Source: Pseudomonadota bacterium
Lineage (GTDB): Bacteria > Pseudomonadota > Gammaproteobacteria > Xanthomonadales > Rhodanobacteraceae
Length of the DNA: 64,000 nucleotides
Reading direction: 5' to 3'
Assembly: GCA_021793575.1 (NCBI GenBank)
Contig: JAJYSM010000011.1
Location: 1-64,000, forward strand
Shown: positions 25,282 through 36,919 of the stretch, piece after piece
Layout of the letters: each line of letters begins with the position of its first letter
How positions within the stretch are numbered: position 1 is the stretch's first letter
The notes under the pieces: model-generated
The model's input: only the letters and a program-made list of their open reading frames with translations
Database searches by the model: none
Told to the model about the DNA's origin: nothing
Program-made: the position numbers and the translations under genes

Positions 25282-27372
25282 GTGGCACGCACCACCCCCA
25301 TCGATCGCTACCGCAACTTCGGCATCATGGCCCACATCGATGCCGGCAAGACCACGACCACGGAGCGCATCCTTTTCTACACCGGCGTCAGTCACAAGAT
25401 TGGCGAAGTGCATGACGGGGCTGCCACGATGGACTGGATGGAGCAGGAGCAGGAGCGGGGAATCACGATCACGTCTGCAGCCACGACTGCATTCTGGACG
25501 GGCATGGATCGCTGCATGCCCGAGCATCGGTTCAACATCATCGACACACCGGGACATGTGGATTTCACCATCGAGGTGGAACGCTCGCTGCGGGTGCTCG
25601 ATGGGGCCGTGTTCGTATTGTGTGCCGTTGGTGGCGTGCAGCCACAATCGGAAACCGTGTGGCGTCAGGCGAACAAATATGCGGTGCCGCGGCTGGCTTT
25701 CATCAACAAGATGGATCGTACGGGCGCGGACTTCGACAAGGTGGTCAGTCAGCTGAAATCGCGCTTGGGGGCCCACCCGGTACCGATGCAAGTGCCGATC
25801 GGTGTCGAAGATGGCTTCGAGGGTGTGGTCGACCTGATCAAGATGAAGGCGATCTACTGGGATATGGAATCCCAGGGCATGAAATTTGAATACCGGGAGA
25901 TTCCGGCCGAGCTGAAGGTCGCTGCCGATGAGGCGCGCAACTTCATGATTGAATCGGCGGCGGAAACCTCCGAGGAGCTGATGAACAAGTACCTCGAGGA
26001 AGGTGATCTTCCCGAGCACGACATCCTTGCCGGCATCCGCGCCGGCACGCTCGCCGCCTCGCTGATTCCGGTGTACTGCGGCACCGCGTTCAAGAACAAG
26101 GGCGTGCAGGCGATGCTCGACGCGGTGGTGCAACTGTTGCCGTCGCCGTCGGATCGACCGCCGGTCCGGGGCATCGACGAGAACGAGGAAGAGGCGACCC
26201 GCACGGCACGGGACGACCAACCGTTTTCGGCGCTCGCCTTCAAGATCATGACCGACCCGTTCGTTGGTTCGTTGACGTTTTTCAGGGTCTACTCGGGCAC
26301 GCTGAAATCCGGTGATGGCGTCTACAACCCGGTCAAGGGCAGGAAAGAGCGCATCGGTCGACTGCTGCAGATGCATTCAAACGAACGGCAGGAACTGAAA
26401 GAGGTCTGCGCCGGCGACATCGCTGCGGCGGTTGGCTTGAAGGATGTCACCACCGGCGACACGTTGTGCGCGCAGGATTACGTCATCACGCTTGAGCGGA
26501 TGGTGTTTCCGGAGCCGGTGATCGCCATGGCGGTGGAGCCGAGGACCAAATCTGACCAGGAAAAAATGGGTGTGGCGCTGAGCCGGCTTGCCTCGGAAGA
26601 TCCTTCGTTTCGCGTGCGTACTGATGAAGAATCCGGCCAGACCATCATCGCTGGCATGGGCGAGCTGCACCTCGACATCCTGGTCGATCGCATGCGCCGC
26701 GAGTTCAACGTCGAGGCCAATGTCGGCAAGCCGCAAGTCGCTTATCGCGAGACCATCCGCAAGCAGGTCACCCAGGATTATAAGCACGCCAAGCAGTCGG
26801 GTGGCAAAGGCCAGTACGGCCACGTGGTGCTTGAGCTTGTTCCGCAGGGGCGGGGCAAGGGCTATGAATTTGAAAATGCCATCACCGGCGGCGCGGTGCC
26901 CAAGGAATTCATTCCGGCGGTGGACAAGGGCATCCGGGAGACGATCACCGGCGGCCCGCTGGCCGGGTTCCCCGTGGTGGACGTGAAAGTGCGCCTGGTG
27001 GACGGCTCGTATCACGACGTCGACTCGTCCGAAATGGCGTTCAAGCTTGCCGCCTCGATGGCGTTCAAGGAGGGCTTCCGCAAGGCCGATCCGGTGCTGC
27101 TGGAGCCAATCATGAAGATCGAGGTGGTTACGCCTGAGGACTACATGGGCGACGTGATGGGCGATCTCAGTCGCCGTCGTGGTTTGCTGCGTGGCTCGAA
27201 CGAAACGCCATCGGGCAAGGTGATTGATTGTCTGGTTCCACTGGGGGAGATGTTCGGCTACGCCACCAGTCTGCGCTCGCAGACCCAGGGGCGCGCCACC
27301 TTCAGCATGGAATTCGATCATTACGCCGAAGCGCCCACCAACATCGCTGAGCAGGTCATGAAGAAGGCCTGA
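25282..27372 (+). CDS. fusA: Elongation factor G
   Basis: GTPase that drives translocation of the ribosome. The 696-residue protein has G1 [16 protein letters not shown]2 RGITITSA, G3 DTPGHVDF and G4 NKMDR, followed by domains II-V with the GGKGQYGHV segment of domain IV. The start is GTG at 25282, preceded by AGAGG. It lies between rpsG and tuf in the classic str order. Confidence 0.98.
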   Translation: MARTTPIDRYRNFGIMAHIDAGKTTTTERILFYTGVSHKIGEVHDGAATMDWMEQEQERGITITSAATTAFWTGMDRCMPEHRFNIIDTPGHVDFTIEVERSLRVLDGAVFVLCAVGGVQPQSETVWRQANKYAVPRLAFINKMDRTGADFDKVVSQLKSRLGAHPVPMQVPIGVEDGFEGVVDLIKMKAIYWDMESQGMKFEYREIPAELKVAADEARNFMIESAAETSEELMNKYLEEGDLPEHDILAGIRAGTLAASLIPVYCGTAFKNKGVQAMLDAVVQLLPSPSDRPPVRGIDENEEEATRTARDDQPFSALAFKIMTDPFVGSLTFFRVYSGTLKSGDGVYNPVKGRKERIGRLLQMHSNERQELKEVCAGDIAAAVGLKDVTTGDTLCAQDYVITLERMVFPEPVIAMAVEPRTKSDQEKMGVALSRLASEDPSFRVRTDEESGQTIIAGMGELHLDILVDRMRREFNVEANVGKPQVAYRETIRKQVTQDYKHAKQSGGKGQYGHVVLELVPQGRGKGYEFENAITGGAVPKEFIPAVDKGIRETITGGPLAGFPVVDVKVRLVDGSYHDVDSSEMAFKLAASMAFKEGFRKADPVLLEPIMKIEVVTPEDYMGDVMGDLSRRRGLLRGSNETPSGKVIDCLVPLGEMFGYATSLRSQTQGRATFSMEFDHYAEAPTNIAEQVMKKA

Positions 27373-27419
27373 TCGGGTCGATCTTTCCGAATAACTATTA
27401 TTCTCTTGAGGTCTGAGTC

Positions 27420-28610
<1,191 letters not shown>

Positions 28611-28619
28611 GGCCTGCGT

Positions 28620-28650
28620 CACGCGGGGTCGCGAGCTACGACTCCGCGTG
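28620..28650 (+). terminator. Terminator hairpin after the str operon
   Basis: A 12-bp stem, CACGCGGGGTCG against CGACTCCGCGTG with one G-U pair, and a 7-base loop, starting 10 bases after tuf. TTTT comes 10 bases past the stem. It is the likely end of rpsL-rpsG-fusA-tuf transcripts. Confidence 0.6.
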
Positions 28651-28716
28651 CAGTAACGGATTTTCCTCCGGCCATATCTGGAAAGGGGCTCTTTGACATA
28701 TTTTGTCATCGCCCCC

Positions 28717-28745
28717 TTCACTAAGCAGGCATTTGCAGGTATAGT
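28717..28745 (+). promoter_or_regulatory. Promoter for the S10 operon
   Basis: -35 TTCACT at 28717-28722, 17 bp, -10 TATAGT at 28740-28745. It would produce an approximately 310-nt leader to rpsJ, comparable in scale to the regulated S10 leader of enteric bacteria. Confidence 0.5.
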
Positions 28746-28750
28746 TCGCA

Positions 28751-29062
28751 GCTTGCTTGTCGATCGACATCCGATGTTGATCGATTTACCGCGAAATGAG
28801 GCACAGGATGTGCTTCGAGTTCGCCGGCCGGAGCGCCCTCGCAATCGAGCATTATCCCGGGGTCGTCCCGTCGGTCATGCGACTTGCGTGAGTTGCAAAA
28901 TTTTTGTCCAGGCGAGCCGCTCCAGTGCTCGCTTGGCTTTTTTGAATTGGGGCTCTGCGTTGTTTGTGGCCCCTGATGCAGCGGTAACAGGTAAAGGGTT
29001 GTGCGGGGCGGTGAGAAGCCGGCCCGTTTCACATGACGTTCTTTCGACAACAGGACACGGTT
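28751..29062 (+). promoter_or_regulatory. S10 operon mRNA leader
   Basis: There is no credible gene here. The leader includes a terminator-like hairpin at 28912-28944: stem GCGAGC/GCTCGC followed by TTGGCTTTTTTG. Just after it GGGGC and GCCCC arms flank about 15 bases. In E. coli, L4 binds the S10 leader and induces attenuation; the position suggests a similar control, but the sequence does not prove L4 binding. Confidence 0.45.
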
Positions 29063-29374
29063 ATGGCGAACCAGAAGATTCGGATTCGGTTGAAGGCGTA
29101 CGATCATCGTCTGATCGACCGCTCGGCCAGCGAAATAGTCGAGACAGCCAAGCGCACCGGCGCAACGGTGCTCGGCCCGATCCCGCTGCCGACAAAGATC
29201 GAGCGGTACACCATTTTGGTGTCGCCGCACGTCGACAAGGATGCGCGCGATCAGTACGAGACCCGTACGCACAAGCGCGTGTTGGACATTATCGACCCGA
29301 ACGACAAAACCGTGGACGCGCTCATGAAGCTTGATCTCGCCGCTGGCGTAGATGTCCAGATCAAGCTCGGCTGA
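29063..29374 (+). CDS. rpsJ: 30S ribosomal protein S10 / NusE
   Basis: Component of the 30S head that also partners NusB and NusG in antitermination. The 103-residue protein shows [14 protein letters not shown] and the [23 protein letters not shown] loop. ATG 29063 has AGGA 9 bases upstream. First gene of the S10 operon. Confidence 0.98.
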   Translation: MANQKIRIRLKAYDHRLIDRSASEIVETAKRTGATVLGPIPLPTKIERYTILVSPHVDKDARDQYETRTHKRVLDIIDPNDKTVDALMKLDLAAGVDVQIKLG

Positions 29375-29394
29375 GCGACATACAGGATACGAAG

Positions 29395-30036
29395 ATGAGT
29401 ATCGGATTGATTGGCCGCAAATGCGGTATGAGCCGGCTCTTCACTGAAGATGGCCGTTCGATTCCGGTGACGCTGATTGAAGCGACGCCGAATCGGGTCA
29501 CCCAGCTGAAGACGGACGAGAACGACGGTTACAGTGCAGTGCAGGTCGCAACTGGCACCAAGCGCGCGAACCTGCTGACCCAGCCGCTGAAAGGCCATTA
29601 CGCCAAAGCCAAGGTCGAGCCGGGTCGTGGCCTGTGGGAATTCCGCGTCGCTGCGGATGATCTCGCCAAGTATGCCGTTGGCACCGAGATCAAGGCGGAC
29701 GACGTGTTTGCGGTCGGTCAGATCGTGGACGTCGCCGGCGTATCGAAGGGCAAGGGCTTCCAGGGCACCATCAAGCGCTGGCATTTCAAGATGGGTGACG
29801 CCACTCACGGCAACTCGCTGTCACATCGCGCGCCGGGTTCCATTGGTCAGCGTCAGACCCCGGGTCGCGTGTTCCCCGGCAAGAAGATGTCCGGCCACAT
29901 GGGGGCGGTGAATCGCACGCAGCAGGGCCTGGAAGTGATCAAGGTCGACGCCGAGCGTCATCTGATCGCGGTGAAGGGTGCGGTGCCGGGTGCTACCGGC
30001 GGCGACGTCATCATCCGCCCGACGACAAAGAGCTGA
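29395..30036 (+). CDS. rplC: 50S ribosomal protein L3
   Basis: Early-assembly large-subunit protein reaching towards the peptidyl transferase centre. The 213-residue protein has [14 protein letters not shown], the Gln-containing methylation region ([22 protein letters not shown]) in two contiguous parts, and a C-terminal strand. Second in the operon. Confidence 0.98.
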   Translation: MSIGLIGRKCGMSRLFTEDGRSIPVTLIEATPNRVTQLKTDENDGYSAVQVATGTKRANLLTQPLKGHYAKAKVEPGRGLWEFRVAADDLAKYAVGTEIKADDVFAVGQIVDVAGVSKGKGFQGTIKRWHFKMGDATHGNSLSHRAPGSIGQRQTPGRVFPGKKMSGHMGAVNRTQQGLEVIKVDAERHLIAVKGAVPGATGGDVIIRPTTKS

Positions 30037-30047
30037 GGAGAGACGCC

Positions 30048-30665
30048 ATGGAACTCAATGTCATTGGCGCAACATCGCCCAACCCGCAAGCGCTCACCGT
30101 TTCCGACGAAGTGTTCGGCGGCGAGTACAAGCAGGCTCTGGTGCACCAGGTGGTCGTTGCCTATCAGGCCGGCGGCCGTGCCGGCACCCAGTCGCAGCTG
30201 TCGCGCGGCGAAATGTCCGGTACCACCAAGAAATTCAAGAAGCAGAAGGGCGGTGGCGCCCGTCACGGTGATTACCGTGCGCCGATCTTTGTCGGCGGTG
30301 GCCGCACCTTTGCAGCCAAGCCGCGCAGCTACGAGCAGAAAGTCAATCGCAAGGCTTACCGCGTTGCGATCCGCTCGATCTTTTCCGAACTGATTCGTCA
30401 GGATCGGCTGAAGATTGTCGAGAGCTTTGGCATCGAGACGCCGAAGACCTGCGCGATGGTGGCCAAGCTGGCCGAACTGCAGGTGTCCGGTCGGGTGTTG
30501 CTGGTGTCGGAAGATGCCTCGGAGTCGGTGTTCCTGGCTGCTCGCAACATTCCGTACATCCATGTGCTGGACGTGATGGGGCTTAACCCGGTCAGTCTGG
30601 TCGGATCGGATCACGTGGTGATGACGGTTGACGCCGTGAAGAAAGTCGAGGAGTGGCTGGCATGA
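30048..30665 (+). CDS. rplD: 50S ribosomal protein L4
   Basis: Lines the exit tunnel through its extended loop ([21 protein letters not shown] split here as [10 protein letters not shown] and ARHGDYR). In E. coli it represses the S10 operon. Length is 205 residues. The stop overlaps the rplW start (ATGA), implying coupled translation. Confidence 0.98.
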   Translation: MELNVIGATSPNPQALTVSDEVFGGEYKQALVHQVVVAYQAGGRAGTQSQLSRGEMSGTTKKFKKQKGGGARHGDYRAPIFVGGGRTFAAKPRSYEQKVNRKAYRVAIRSIFSELIRQDRLKIVESFGIETPKTCAMVAKLAELQVSGRVLLVSEDASESVFLAARNIPYIHVLDVMGLNPVSLVGSDHVVMTVDAVKKVEEWLA

Positions 30666-30955
30666 ACAACGAACGCATTCTCGATACGCTGCGCGCACCG
30701 CACATCTCCGAGAAATCGGCGCGTCTGGCCGAGCACAACCAGTATGTGTTCGTGGTGGCCCCTGCGGCGACCAAGGCCGACGTTCGCGCTGCCGTGGAGA
30801 AGCTGTTCGACGTCAAGGTCGAGCAGGTGAACCTCGTCAACACCAAGGGCAAGGTCAAGTCTTTCCGTTTGCGTGCTGGCAGCCGCCAGGGCAAGCGAAA
30901 GGCTTATGTGCGGCTGGCCGACGGCCAGACCATTGACGTGTCCGCCAAGGCCTGA
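30662..30955 (+). CDS. rplW: 50S ribosomal protein L23
   Basis: Sits at the tunnel exit and docks trigger factor and SRP. The 97-residue protein begins with [14 protein letters not shown] and has the loop [21 protein letters not shown] 30662 overlaps the L4 stop; GAGG lies about 10 bases upstream. Confidence 0.97.
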   Translation: MNNERILDTLRAPHISEKSARLAEHNQYVFVVAPAATKADVRAAVEKLFDVKVEQVNLVNTKGKVKSFRLRAGSRQGKRKAYVRLADGQTIDVSAKA

Positions 30956-30972
30956 GCCAGGAGTTCTGTGAG

Positions 30973-31794
30973 ATGGCATTAATTACCCACAAGCCGACTT
31001 CGCCGGGCCGTCGTGACGCAGTCAGCGTCCGTACGGAAGGCCTGTACAAGGGCGCGCCGTTTGCGGCGTTGACCGAGTCGCAGACCCGCACCGGTGGTCG
31101 CAATCATCACGGTCGCATCACTGTGCGGCACCGCGGTGGTGGACACAAGCAGGCCTACCGCATCATCGATTTCAAACGCGACAAGGAAGGCATTGCCGCC
31201 AAGGTCGAGCGCATCGAGTATGACCCCAACCGCACGGCGCACATTGCGTTGCTGTGCTACGCCGATGGCGAGCGTCGTTACATCATTGCGCCGAAGGGCG
31301 TGGCGGTGGGTGACCGCCTGGTATCGGGTGCCGAGGCGCCGATCAAGGCCGGCAACTGCCTGCAGCTGCGCAGCATTCCGATGGGCAGCACCATTCATTG
31401 CATCGAACTGCGTCCCGGCAAGGGTGCGCAGATCGCCCGTAGCGCCGGTGCCTCGGTACAGTTGGTGGCGCGCGAATCCGGCTATGCCACCCTGCGCCTC
31501 CGCTCCGGCGAGATGCGCCGGGTGCCGGTCGAATGCCGCGCCACCATCGGTGAAGTCGGCAATGGCGAGCATAGCTTGAAGAAGCTCGGCAAGGCCGGCG
31601 CGAAGCGCTGGCTGGGTATTCGCCCCACTGTTCGCGGTGTGGTGATGAACCCGGTCGACCATCCGCACGGTGGTGGTGAAGGCAAGACTTCAGGTGGACG
31701 TCATCCGGTCAGCCCGTGGGGCACGCCGGCCAAGGGCTACAAGACCCGTAACAACAAGCGCACGCAGCAGTTCATCGTGCGTCGTCGCAAGTAA
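30973..31794 (+). CDS. rplB: 50S ribosomal protein L2
   Basis: Binds 23S rRNA near the peptidyl transferase centre. The 273-residue protein has [17 protein letters not shown] near the N-terminus and the conserved C-terminal [21 protein letters not shown], whose His is important for activity (quoted in parts). Central gene of the S10 operon. Confidence 0.98.
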   Translation: MALITHKPTSPGRRDAVSVRTEGLYKGAPFAALTESQTRTGGRNHHGRITVRHRGGGHKQAYRIIDFKRDKEGIAAKVERIEYDPNRTAHIALLCYADGERRYIIAPKGVAVGDRLVSGAEAPIKAGNCLQLRSIPMGSTIHCIELRPGKGAQIARSAGASVQLVARESGYATLRLRSGEMRRVPVECRATIGEVGNGEHSLKKLGKAGAKRWLGIRPTVRGVVMNPVDHPHGGGEGKTSGGRHPVSPWGTPAKGYKTRNNKRTQQFIVRRRK

Positions 31795-31806
31795 CAGGAA
31801 GCCGTC

Positions 31807-32079
31807 ATGCCGCGTTCTCTGAAAAAAGGTCCGTTTGTCGACCTTCACCTCGTCAAGAAGGTGGAAGCTGCGGTTTCCGCCAACAACAAGCGTCCGATCA
31901 AGACCTGGTCGCGCCGCTCGATGATCCTGCCGGAAATGGTCGGCTTGACCATCGCCATCCACAACGGCCGTCAGCACGTGCCCGTTCTGATCAACGAGAA
32001 CATGGTCGGGCACAAGCTCGGCGAGTTCGCGGTGACCCGTACGTTCAAGGGCCATGTCGGCGACAAGAAGGGCAAGTGA
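31807..32079 (+). CDS. rpsS: 30S ribosomal protein S19
   Basis: Head protein that forms bridges with the large subunit. The 90-residue protein has [11 protein letters not shown] and [10 protein letters not shown] motifs. The last base of its TGA is the first base of the rplV ATG. Confidence 0.98.
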   Translation: MPRSLKKGPFVDLHLVKKVEAAVSANNKRPIKTWSRRSMILPEMVGLTIAIHNGRQHVPVLINENMVGHKLGEFAVTRTFKGHVGDKKGK

Positions 32080-32414
32080 TGAGCACTGAAGCCAAAGCGA
32101 TCCTGCGTGGCGCCCGCATTTCGGCGCAAAAGGCACGCCTGGTGGCTGATCTGGTCCGCGGGCTTCCCGTCGGCCGGGCCAGCGACGTGCTCACCTTCAC
32201 CAACAAGAAGGCGGCCATCCTTGTTCGCAAGGTGCTTCTTTCAGCCGTCGCCAATGCCGAGAACAATCTCGGTGCCGATGTCGACGATTTGAAGGTGTCC
32301 AGCATCTTCGTCGACGAGGGTCCGGCGATGAAACGCATGCACGCCCGCGCCAAAGGCCGCGGTTCGCGCATTCTCAAGCGCACCAGCCACATCACTGTGG
32401 TTGTTGGTAACTGA
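32079..32414 (+). CDS. rplV: 50S ribosomal protein L22
   Basis: Tunnel-lining protein that contacts all 23S domains. The 111-residue protein has the [22 protein letters not shown] start and the hairpin [15 protein letters not shown] that reaches the tunnel. ATG 32079 overlaps the rpsS stop; a GTG at 32076 is less likely. No macrolide-type change is evident. Confidence 0.97.
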   Translation: MSTEAKAILRGARISAQKARLVADLVRGLPVGRASDVLTFTNKKAAILVRKVLLSAVANAENNLGADVDDLKVSSIFVDEGPAMKRMHARAKGRGSRILKRTSHITVVVGN

Positions 32415-32429
32415 CCGAGGATATAGACG

Positions 32430-33185
32430 ATGGGTCATAAAGTTCATCCCACCGGTATCCGCCTCGGCATTGCCAAGGATTGGAACTCCAAGTGGTTCGC
32501 CGGCAAGCGTGACTACGCCACCTATCTGGTGGCCGATATCAAAGTCCGCGACATGCTGAAGAAGAAGTTGGCCGCTGCAGGCATCTCCCGCATCCAGATC
32601 GAGCGTCCGGCCAAGACCGCGCGCGTGACGATTCACACCGCCCGTCCGGGCGTGGTAATCGGCAAGAAGGGTGAGGACATCGAGAAGCTGCGCAAGGAAG
32701 TCAGCGACATGATGGGTGTGCCGACGCACATCAACGTCAGCGAAGTGCGCAAGCCGGAGCTCGATGCCCAGCTGGTGGCCGAGTCGATCGCGCAGCAGCT
32801 CGAGCGCCGCATCATGTTCCGCCGCGCCATGAAGCGCTCGGTGGGCAACGCAATGCGCCTGGGCGCACTGGGCATCAAGATCAACGTGTCCGGTCGACTG
32901 AACGGTGCCGAGATCGCCCGTTCCGAGTGGAGCCGCGAAGGTCGGGTGCCGCTGCACACGCTGCGCGCCGACATTGATTACGGTACGGCCGAGGCGAAGA
33001 CCACCTACGGCATCATCGGCATCAAGGTGTGGGTGTACAAGGGCGAGATCTTTGATCTGGCCGCAGCCAGCCAGGAGTCGAAGGACGAGCCGTCCTCACC
33101 GCCGCGCCGCGAAGGTGGCGAAGGTCGTCGTAATGATTCGCGTCGCGAGGCCGGTGACGGCCGCCGCGAGCGGACGACCAAGTAA
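32430..33185 (+). CDS. rpsC: 30S ribosomal protein S3
   Basis: Part of the mRNA entry tunnel. The 251-residue protein has the KH domain with [16 protein letters not shown] and the C-domain [13 protein letters not shown]. It has a Ser/Arg/Glu-rich tail of about 35 residues with [12 protein letters not shown], longer than the E. coli protein. ATG 32430 has GAGG upstream. Confidence 0.97.
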   Translation: MGHKVHPTGIRLGIAKDWNSKWFAGKRDYATYLVADIKVRDMLKKKLAAAGISRIQIERPAKTARVTIHTARPGVVIGKKGEDIEKLRKEVSDMMGVPTHINVSEVRKPELDAQLVAESIAQQLERRIMFRRAMKRSVGNAMRLGALGIKINVSGRLNGAEIARSEWSREGRVPLHTLRADIDYGTAEAKTTYGIIGIKVWVYKGEIFDLAAASQESKDEPSSPPRREGGEGRRNDSRREAGDGRRERTTK

Positions 33186-33196
33186 GGAGCGTTGCC

Positions 33197-33610
33197 ATGT
33201 TGCAACCCAAGCGAACCAAATATCGTAAACAGTTCAAGGGCCGTAATGACGGCTTGGCACAGTGCTCCAATCTTGTCAGTTTTGGCGAGTACGGATTAAA
33301 AGCAACCACGCATGGGCGCTTGACAGCGCGCCAAATCGAAGCCGCGCGTCGTTGCATCACCCGCTTCGTGAAGCGTGGTGGCAAGTTGTGGATCCGTGTT
33401 TTTCCCGACAAGCCGATCACCAAGAAGCCGATCGAAGTGCGCATGGGCGCGGGCAAAGGCAGCGTCGAGTACTGGGTCGCCCCAATTCAGCCCGGCCGCA
33501 TGCTTTATGAAATCGAGGGCGTCGACGAATTGACGGCGCGTGAGGCGTTCCGTCTGGCGGCAGCAAAGCTGTCCGTGCAGACCCAGTTCGTGACCAGGGC
33601 GGTGATGTGA
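33197..33610 (+). CDS. rplP: 50S ribosomal protein L16
   Basis: Helps form the A-site region of the large subunit. The 137-residue protein has [12 protein letters not shown] at the N-terminus and [18 protein letters not shown] in the core. Its stop shares one base with the rpmC start. Confidence 0.98.
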   Translation: MLQPKRTKYRKQFKGRNDGLAQCSNLVSFGEYGLKATTHGRLTARQIEAARRCITRFVKRGGKLWIRVFPDKPITKKPIEVRMGAGKGSVEYWVAPIQPGRMLYEIEGVDELTAREAFRLAAAKLSVQTQFVTRAVM

Positions 33611-33795
33611 TGGCCACCATAGATATCAACAACCAGTCGGCCGACGAGTTGAAGCAGCATCTGCTGGATCTTCGCAAGGAGCAGTTCAACCTGCGCATGC
33701 AGAAGGGCTCCGGTCAACTTACTCAGCCACACCAGCTGCGCCGCGTTCGGCGTGACATCGCCCGCACGAAGTTCGTGCTCGGCAGCAAGAAGTAA
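33610..33795 (+). CDS. rpmC: 50S ribosomal protein L29
   Basis: Small helical protein near the tunnel exit. The 61-residue sequence has [20 protein letters not shown] and [11 protein letters not shown] 33610 overlaps the L16 TGA; a GTG one codon earlier is the alternative. Confidence 0.96.
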   Translation: MATIDINNQSADELKQHLLDLRKEQFNLRMQKGSGQLTQPHQLRRVRRDIARTKFVLGSKK

Positions 33796-33806
33796 GGATG
33801 GCCGAC

Positions 33807-34097
33807 ATGAGCGCTAACAAGATTCAAGAAGTGCAAGTTCAAGGCGAGGCCAAGCAGGCGCGTACACTGCAGGGTCGCGTCACCAGCAACAAGATGGACA
33901 AGACGGTCACCGTGCTGGTTGAGCGTCAGGTTCAGCATTGGCTGCTCGGCAAGATCATCCGCCGTTCGACCAAGCTGCATGCACAGGACGATCTCGGTGC
34001 CAACGAGGGTGACCTCGTGCGTATCGCCGAGTGCCGTCCGTTGTCCAAGACCAAACATCACCGCGTGGTTGAAATCATCACGCGCGCCAACGTCTAA
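33807..34097 (+). CDS. rpsQ: 30S ribosomal protein S17
   Basis: Binds 16S rRNA in the body of the small subunit. The core has [20 protein letters not shown] and [17 protein letters not shown] prefer ATG 33807 because TAAGG is 9 bases upstream; ATG 33798 would lie directly against that ribosome site. That gives 96 residues with a short N-terminal extension compared with E. coli. Confidence 0.95.
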   Translation: MSANKIQEVQVQGEAKQARTLQGRVTSNKMDKTVTVLVERQVQHWLLGKIIRRSTKLHAQDDLGANEGDLVRIAECRPLSKTKHHRVVEIITRANV

Positions 34098-34111
34098 GGG
34101 AGGGTGCAGCC

Positions 34112-34480
34112 ATGATCCAGATGCAAAGCACGCTTTCCGCAGCGGACAACAGCGGCGCGAAGGAACTGATGTGCATCAAGGTGCTCGGTGGCTCCAAGCG
34201 CCGTTATGCCGGAATCGGTGACGTGATTAAGGTTACCGTAAAGGATGCCATTCCCCGCGGCAAGGTAAAGAAGGGCGAAGTGTATAATGCCGTGGTAGTT
34301 CGCACCGCCAAGGGCGTGCGCCGTCCCGATGGCTCGCTGATCCGTTTCGACGGCAATGCAGCGGTGCTCCTCAACAACAAGCTCGAGCCGATCGGCACCC
34401 GTATATTCGGGCCGGTTACCCGCGAGCTGCGCAGCGAGAAGTTCATGAAGATCGTCTCGCTTGCTCCCGAAGTGCTCTGA
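34112..34480 (+). CDS. rplN: 50S ribosomal protein L14
   Basis: Forms intersubunit bridges with 16S rRNA. The 122-residue protein begins [20 protein letters not shown] and has [19 protein letters not shown] and [13 protein letters not shown]. First gene of the spc operon in the enteric naming; no separate promoter is obvious here. Confidence 0.98.
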   Translation: MIQMQSTLSAADNSGAKELMCIKVLGGSKRRYAGIGDVIKVTVKDAIPRGKVKKGEVYNAVVVRTAKGVRRPDGSLIRFDGNAAVLLNNKLEPIGTRIFGPVTRELRSEKFMKIVSLAPEVL

Positions 34481-34493
34481 GCGGAGTCAATAA

Positions 34494-34808
34494 ATGAACC
34501 GTATCCGCAAGGGTGATCAGGTCCTCGTGATCACCGGCAAGAACAAGGGTCAGCGCGGCGATGTGCTGCGTGTTGCCGACGACCGCGTGTTCGTCTCCAA
34601 CGTGAATCTGGTCAAGCGTCACACCAAGCCGAATCCGCAGGCCAACCAGGCTGGCGGCATCGTCGAGCGTGAGGCTTCGATCCATCTCTCCAATGTGCAG
34701 CTGTTCAACCCCGCCACGAACAAGGGTGAGCGCGTGGGCACCAAAACGCTCGAAGATGGGCGCAAGGTCCGCGTGTTCCGTTCGACTGGCGAGGTCGTGG
34801 ACGCGTAA
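34494..34808 (+). CDS. rplX: 50S ribosomal protein L24
   Basis: Early assembly protein near the tunnel exit. The 104-residue protein has the KOW-type start [19 protein letters not shown] and the [12 protein letters not shown] loop. It lies 13 bases after rplN. Confidence 0.98.
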   Translation: MNRIRKGDQVLVITGKNKGQRGDVLRVADDRVFVSNVNLVKRHTKPNPQANQAGGIVEREASIHLSNVQLFNPATNKGERVGTKTLEDGRKVRVFRSTGEVVDA

Positions 34809-34819
34809 GGAACACGATC

Positions 34820-35359
34820 ATGACCCGTCTTCAAACATTCTACAAAGACCAAGTAGTCGCCAAGCTCACCGAGCAGTTCGGCTATCAGAACGTGATGCAG
34901 GTTCCCCGCATCACCAAGATCACGCTGAACATGGGCGTGGGTGAAGCCGCCGGCAACAAAAAAGTACTTGAAAATGCCGTTGCCGACATGGCCAAGATCG
35001 CCGGACAGAAGCCGATCACGACCAAGGCACGCGTGTCCGTGGCCTCGTTCAAGATCCGCGACGGCTGGCCGATCGGCTGCAAGGTCACCCTGCGCCGTGC
35101 CCAGATGTGGGAGTTCATGGATCGCCTGATCAACATCTCGTTGCCGCGTGTGCGCGACTTCCGTGGTGTGTCAGCCCGAGCCTTCGACGGCCGCGGCAAC
35201 TACAACTTCGGTATCAAGGAACAGATCATTTTTCCTGAGATCGACTTCGACCAGGTGGATGCGTTGCGTGGCATGGATATTTCCATCACCACCACCGCCA
35301 AGACCGACGAAGAGGCGAAAGCCCTGCTGGCGGCTTTCAGCTTCCCGTTCCGCAACTGA
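34820..35359 (+). CDS. rplE: 50S ribosomal protein L5
   Basis: Binds 5S rRNA in the central protuberance. The 179-residue protein has [22 protein letters not shown] and the C-terminal [21 protein letters not shown]. rpsN follows after 15 bases. Confidence 0.98.
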   Translation: MTRLQTFYKDQVVAKLTEQFGYQNVMQVPRITKITLNMGVGEAAGNKKVLENAVADMAKIAGQKPITTKARVSVASFKIRDGWPIGCKVTLRRAQMWEFMDRLINISLPRVRDFRGVSARAFDGRGNYNFGIKEQIIFPEIDFDQVDALRGMDISITTTAKTDEEAKALLAAFSFPFRN

Positions 35360-35374
35360 TTAGGCGCGATATCC

Positions 35375-35680
35375 ATGGCCAAGACATCAATGGTGAACCG
35401 CGATATCAAGCGGACCAAGCTCGTCAAGAAGTACGCTGCCAAGCGCAGTGGACTGAAGGCAGTCGTACTGAGCCCCACCGCCTCCTATGAGGAGAAGATG
35501 GAAGCCCAGTCCAAGCTGCAGAAACTGCCACGCGATGCCAGTCCGGTACGTCAGCGCAGTCGTTGCGCCCTGACCGGTCGACCGCGTGCGGTGTATGCCA
35601 AGTTCGGCCTCGGTCGCAACAAGTTGCGCGAAGCAACCATGCGCGGCGACGTGCCGGGTCTGCGCAAGGCCAGCTGGTAA
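35375..35680 (+). CDS. rpsN: 30S ribosomal protein S14
   Basis: Head protein of 101 residues, the zinc-independent (C-minus) form, without the CxxC pairs. It has [21 protein letters not shown] and ends [12 protein letters not shown]. The 224 bases between it and rpsH are unusually long for this operon and hold hairpins and a promoter. Confidence 0.97.
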   Translation: MAKTSMVNRDIKRTKLVKKYAAKRSGLKAVVLSPTASYEEKMEAQSKLQKLPRDASPVRQRSRCALTGRPRAVYAKFGLGRNKLREATMRGDVPGLRKASW

Positions 35681-35693
35681 ACCCGCGTTTTGA

Positions 35694-35730
35694 GAGACCG
35701 CAGCCGGAGCAAATGCCCAGGTGCGGTCTC
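35694..35730 (+). repeat. 9-bp inverted repeat after rpsN
   Basis: Perfect arms GAGACCGCA and TGCGGTCTC separated by 19 bases. It starts 14 bases past the rpsN stop and directly precedes a second GC-rich hairpin. Confidence 0.5.
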
Positions 35731-35733
35731 CAC

Positions 35734-35758
35734 CGGCGGCATTAGACCGCCGCCTTTG
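35734..35758 (+). terminator. Terminator-like hairpin inside the spc operon
   Basis: Stem CGGCGG/CCGCCG with loop CATTAGA, then CCTTTGAT. The T-tract is weak. Together with the promoter at 35779 it suggests partial transcriptional separation of rpsH onward from rpsJ-rpsN. Confidence 0.4.
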
Positions 35759-35778
35759 ATCTGACTCACGTTCCGCTA

Positions 35779-35807
35779 TTCGCAAAACCCGGTAAAGCTG
35801 ATATAGT
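35779..35807 (+). promoter_or_regulatory. Internal promoter before rpsH
   Basis: -35 TTCGCA at 35779-35784, 17 bp, -10 TATAGT at 35802-35807. The following approximately 90-nt leader has ACGCAG and CTGCGT arms that can pair. The -10 and spacer match the S10 promoter candidate. Confidence 0.5.
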
Positions 35808-35904
35808 TGGCGGTCTGCGCAACGCAGGCCGGCGTCTGCGTCGGCTCACAATCTGATTGATTTCCGGTTTTATCGGATATCGGTGCACTCTGAAGGATGT
35901 TTTC

Positions 35905-36300
35905 ATGAGCATGACTGATCCCATCGCCGATCTGTTTACGCGCGTCCGCAACGCCCAGTCGATGGGCAAGCCGGTTGTTCGTATGCCGTCGTCGAAACTG
36001 AAGGTGGCAATTGCCAATCTTCTCAAGAGCGAGGGCTACATCCTCGACGCCAAGACTGCCGTCGAGGAAGGCAAGCCGGTGCTTGAGATCAAACTCAAGT
36101 ATTTCGAGGGCCAGCCCGCCATCGAGACCATTTCACGCGTCAGTCGCTCCGGTCTGCGTGTTTACCGCGGCAAGGACGAGCTTCCGAAAGTTCTCGGTGG
36201 CCTGGGCATCTCGATCATCTCGACTTCCGCTGGTCTGTTGACCGACGCGCAGGCCCGTGCCAAGGGTCTCGGCGGCGAAGTCATCGGCCAAGTGGCATAA
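35905..36300 (+). CDS. rpsH: 30S ribosomal protein S8
   Basis: Central assembly protein of the 30S body; in E. coli it represses the spc operon. The 131-residue protein has [16 protein letters not shown] and the C-terminal [20 protein letters not shown] 35905 has AAGGA at ideal spacing. An earlier in-frame start at 35857 is not S8-like. Confidence 0.97.
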   Translation: MSMTDPIADLFTRVRNAQSMGKPVVRMPSSKLKVAIANLLKSEGYILDAKTAVEEGKPVLEIKLKYFEGQPAIETISRVSRSGLRVYRGKDELPKVLGGLGISIISTSAGLLTDAQARAKGLGGEVIGQVA

Positions 36301-36312
36301 AGGAGTCACTCA

Positions 36313-36840
36313 ATGTCACGTGTAGCCAAACAACCGATCAACCTACCCAAGGGCGTGGAACTGACCGTCGGTAACGACACGATTTCCGTGAAGGGTCCGA
36401 AAGGCACTCTGGTGATGGTGCGCCTTCCAGGCGTCACGATCGCCCAGGAGAATGGCGTGGCCAGCATCAGCCTGGCGGAGAATACCGAGGACAAGTTCGG
36501 CGGCACCGCTCGCGCGTTGTTGGCCAACATGGTGCAGGGCGTTTCTGCGGGTTACGAGCGCAAGCTTGAACTGGTGGGTGTGGGTTATCGCGTCGCGATG
36601 CAGGGCAAGTCGCTGAACCTCAGTCTCGGCTTCTCCCATCCGGTGTTGTTCGATGCGCCGGAAGGCATCAGCATCGAGACCCCGACGCAAACCGAAGTGC
36701 TGATCAAGGGTACTGACAAGCAGCGCGTGGGCCAGGTGGCTGCCAAGATTCGCGGCTTCCGTCCGCCGGAGCCCTACAAGGGCAAGGGCGTTCGCTACGC
36801 CGGTGAAAAAATCACCCTGAAGGAAGCCAAGAAGGCTTGA
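36313..36840 (+). CDS. rplF: 50S ribosomal protein L6
   Basis: Two-lobed protein near the sarcin-ricin loop. The 175-residue protein begins [16 protein letters not shown] and ends with the [17 protein letters not shown]-type segment (here [19 protein letters not shown]). AAAGGAG lies upstream of the start. Confidence 0.98.
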   Translation: MSRVAKQPINLPKGVELTVGNDTISVKGPKGTLVMVRLPGVTIAQENGVASISLAENTEDKFGGTARALLANMVQGVSAGYERKLELVGVGYRVAMQGKSLNLSLGFSHPVLFDAPEGISIETPTQTEVLIKGTDKQRVGQVAAKIRGFRPPEPYKGKGVRYAGEKITLKEAKKA

Positions 36841-36919
36841 CGTGGATTTGTCCGCGGGAGTCTGGCTGCTGTTGGCCGGATTCTTCATCAAAGCCGATCC
36901 GCTTTCTGGAGATATCACG

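Noticed and set aside
28693-28698. A perfect TTGACA in the str-S10 gap as a promoter -35
   Set aside because: At 16-18 bp downstream there is no -10-like hexamer. The TTCACT/TATAGT pair just downstream is better spaced.
28693-29334. A 213-codon frame across the S10 leader into rpsJ
   Set aside because: It overlaps rpsJ out of frame, lacks a ribosome site and begins inside the promoter region. The translated sequence has no recognisable pattern.
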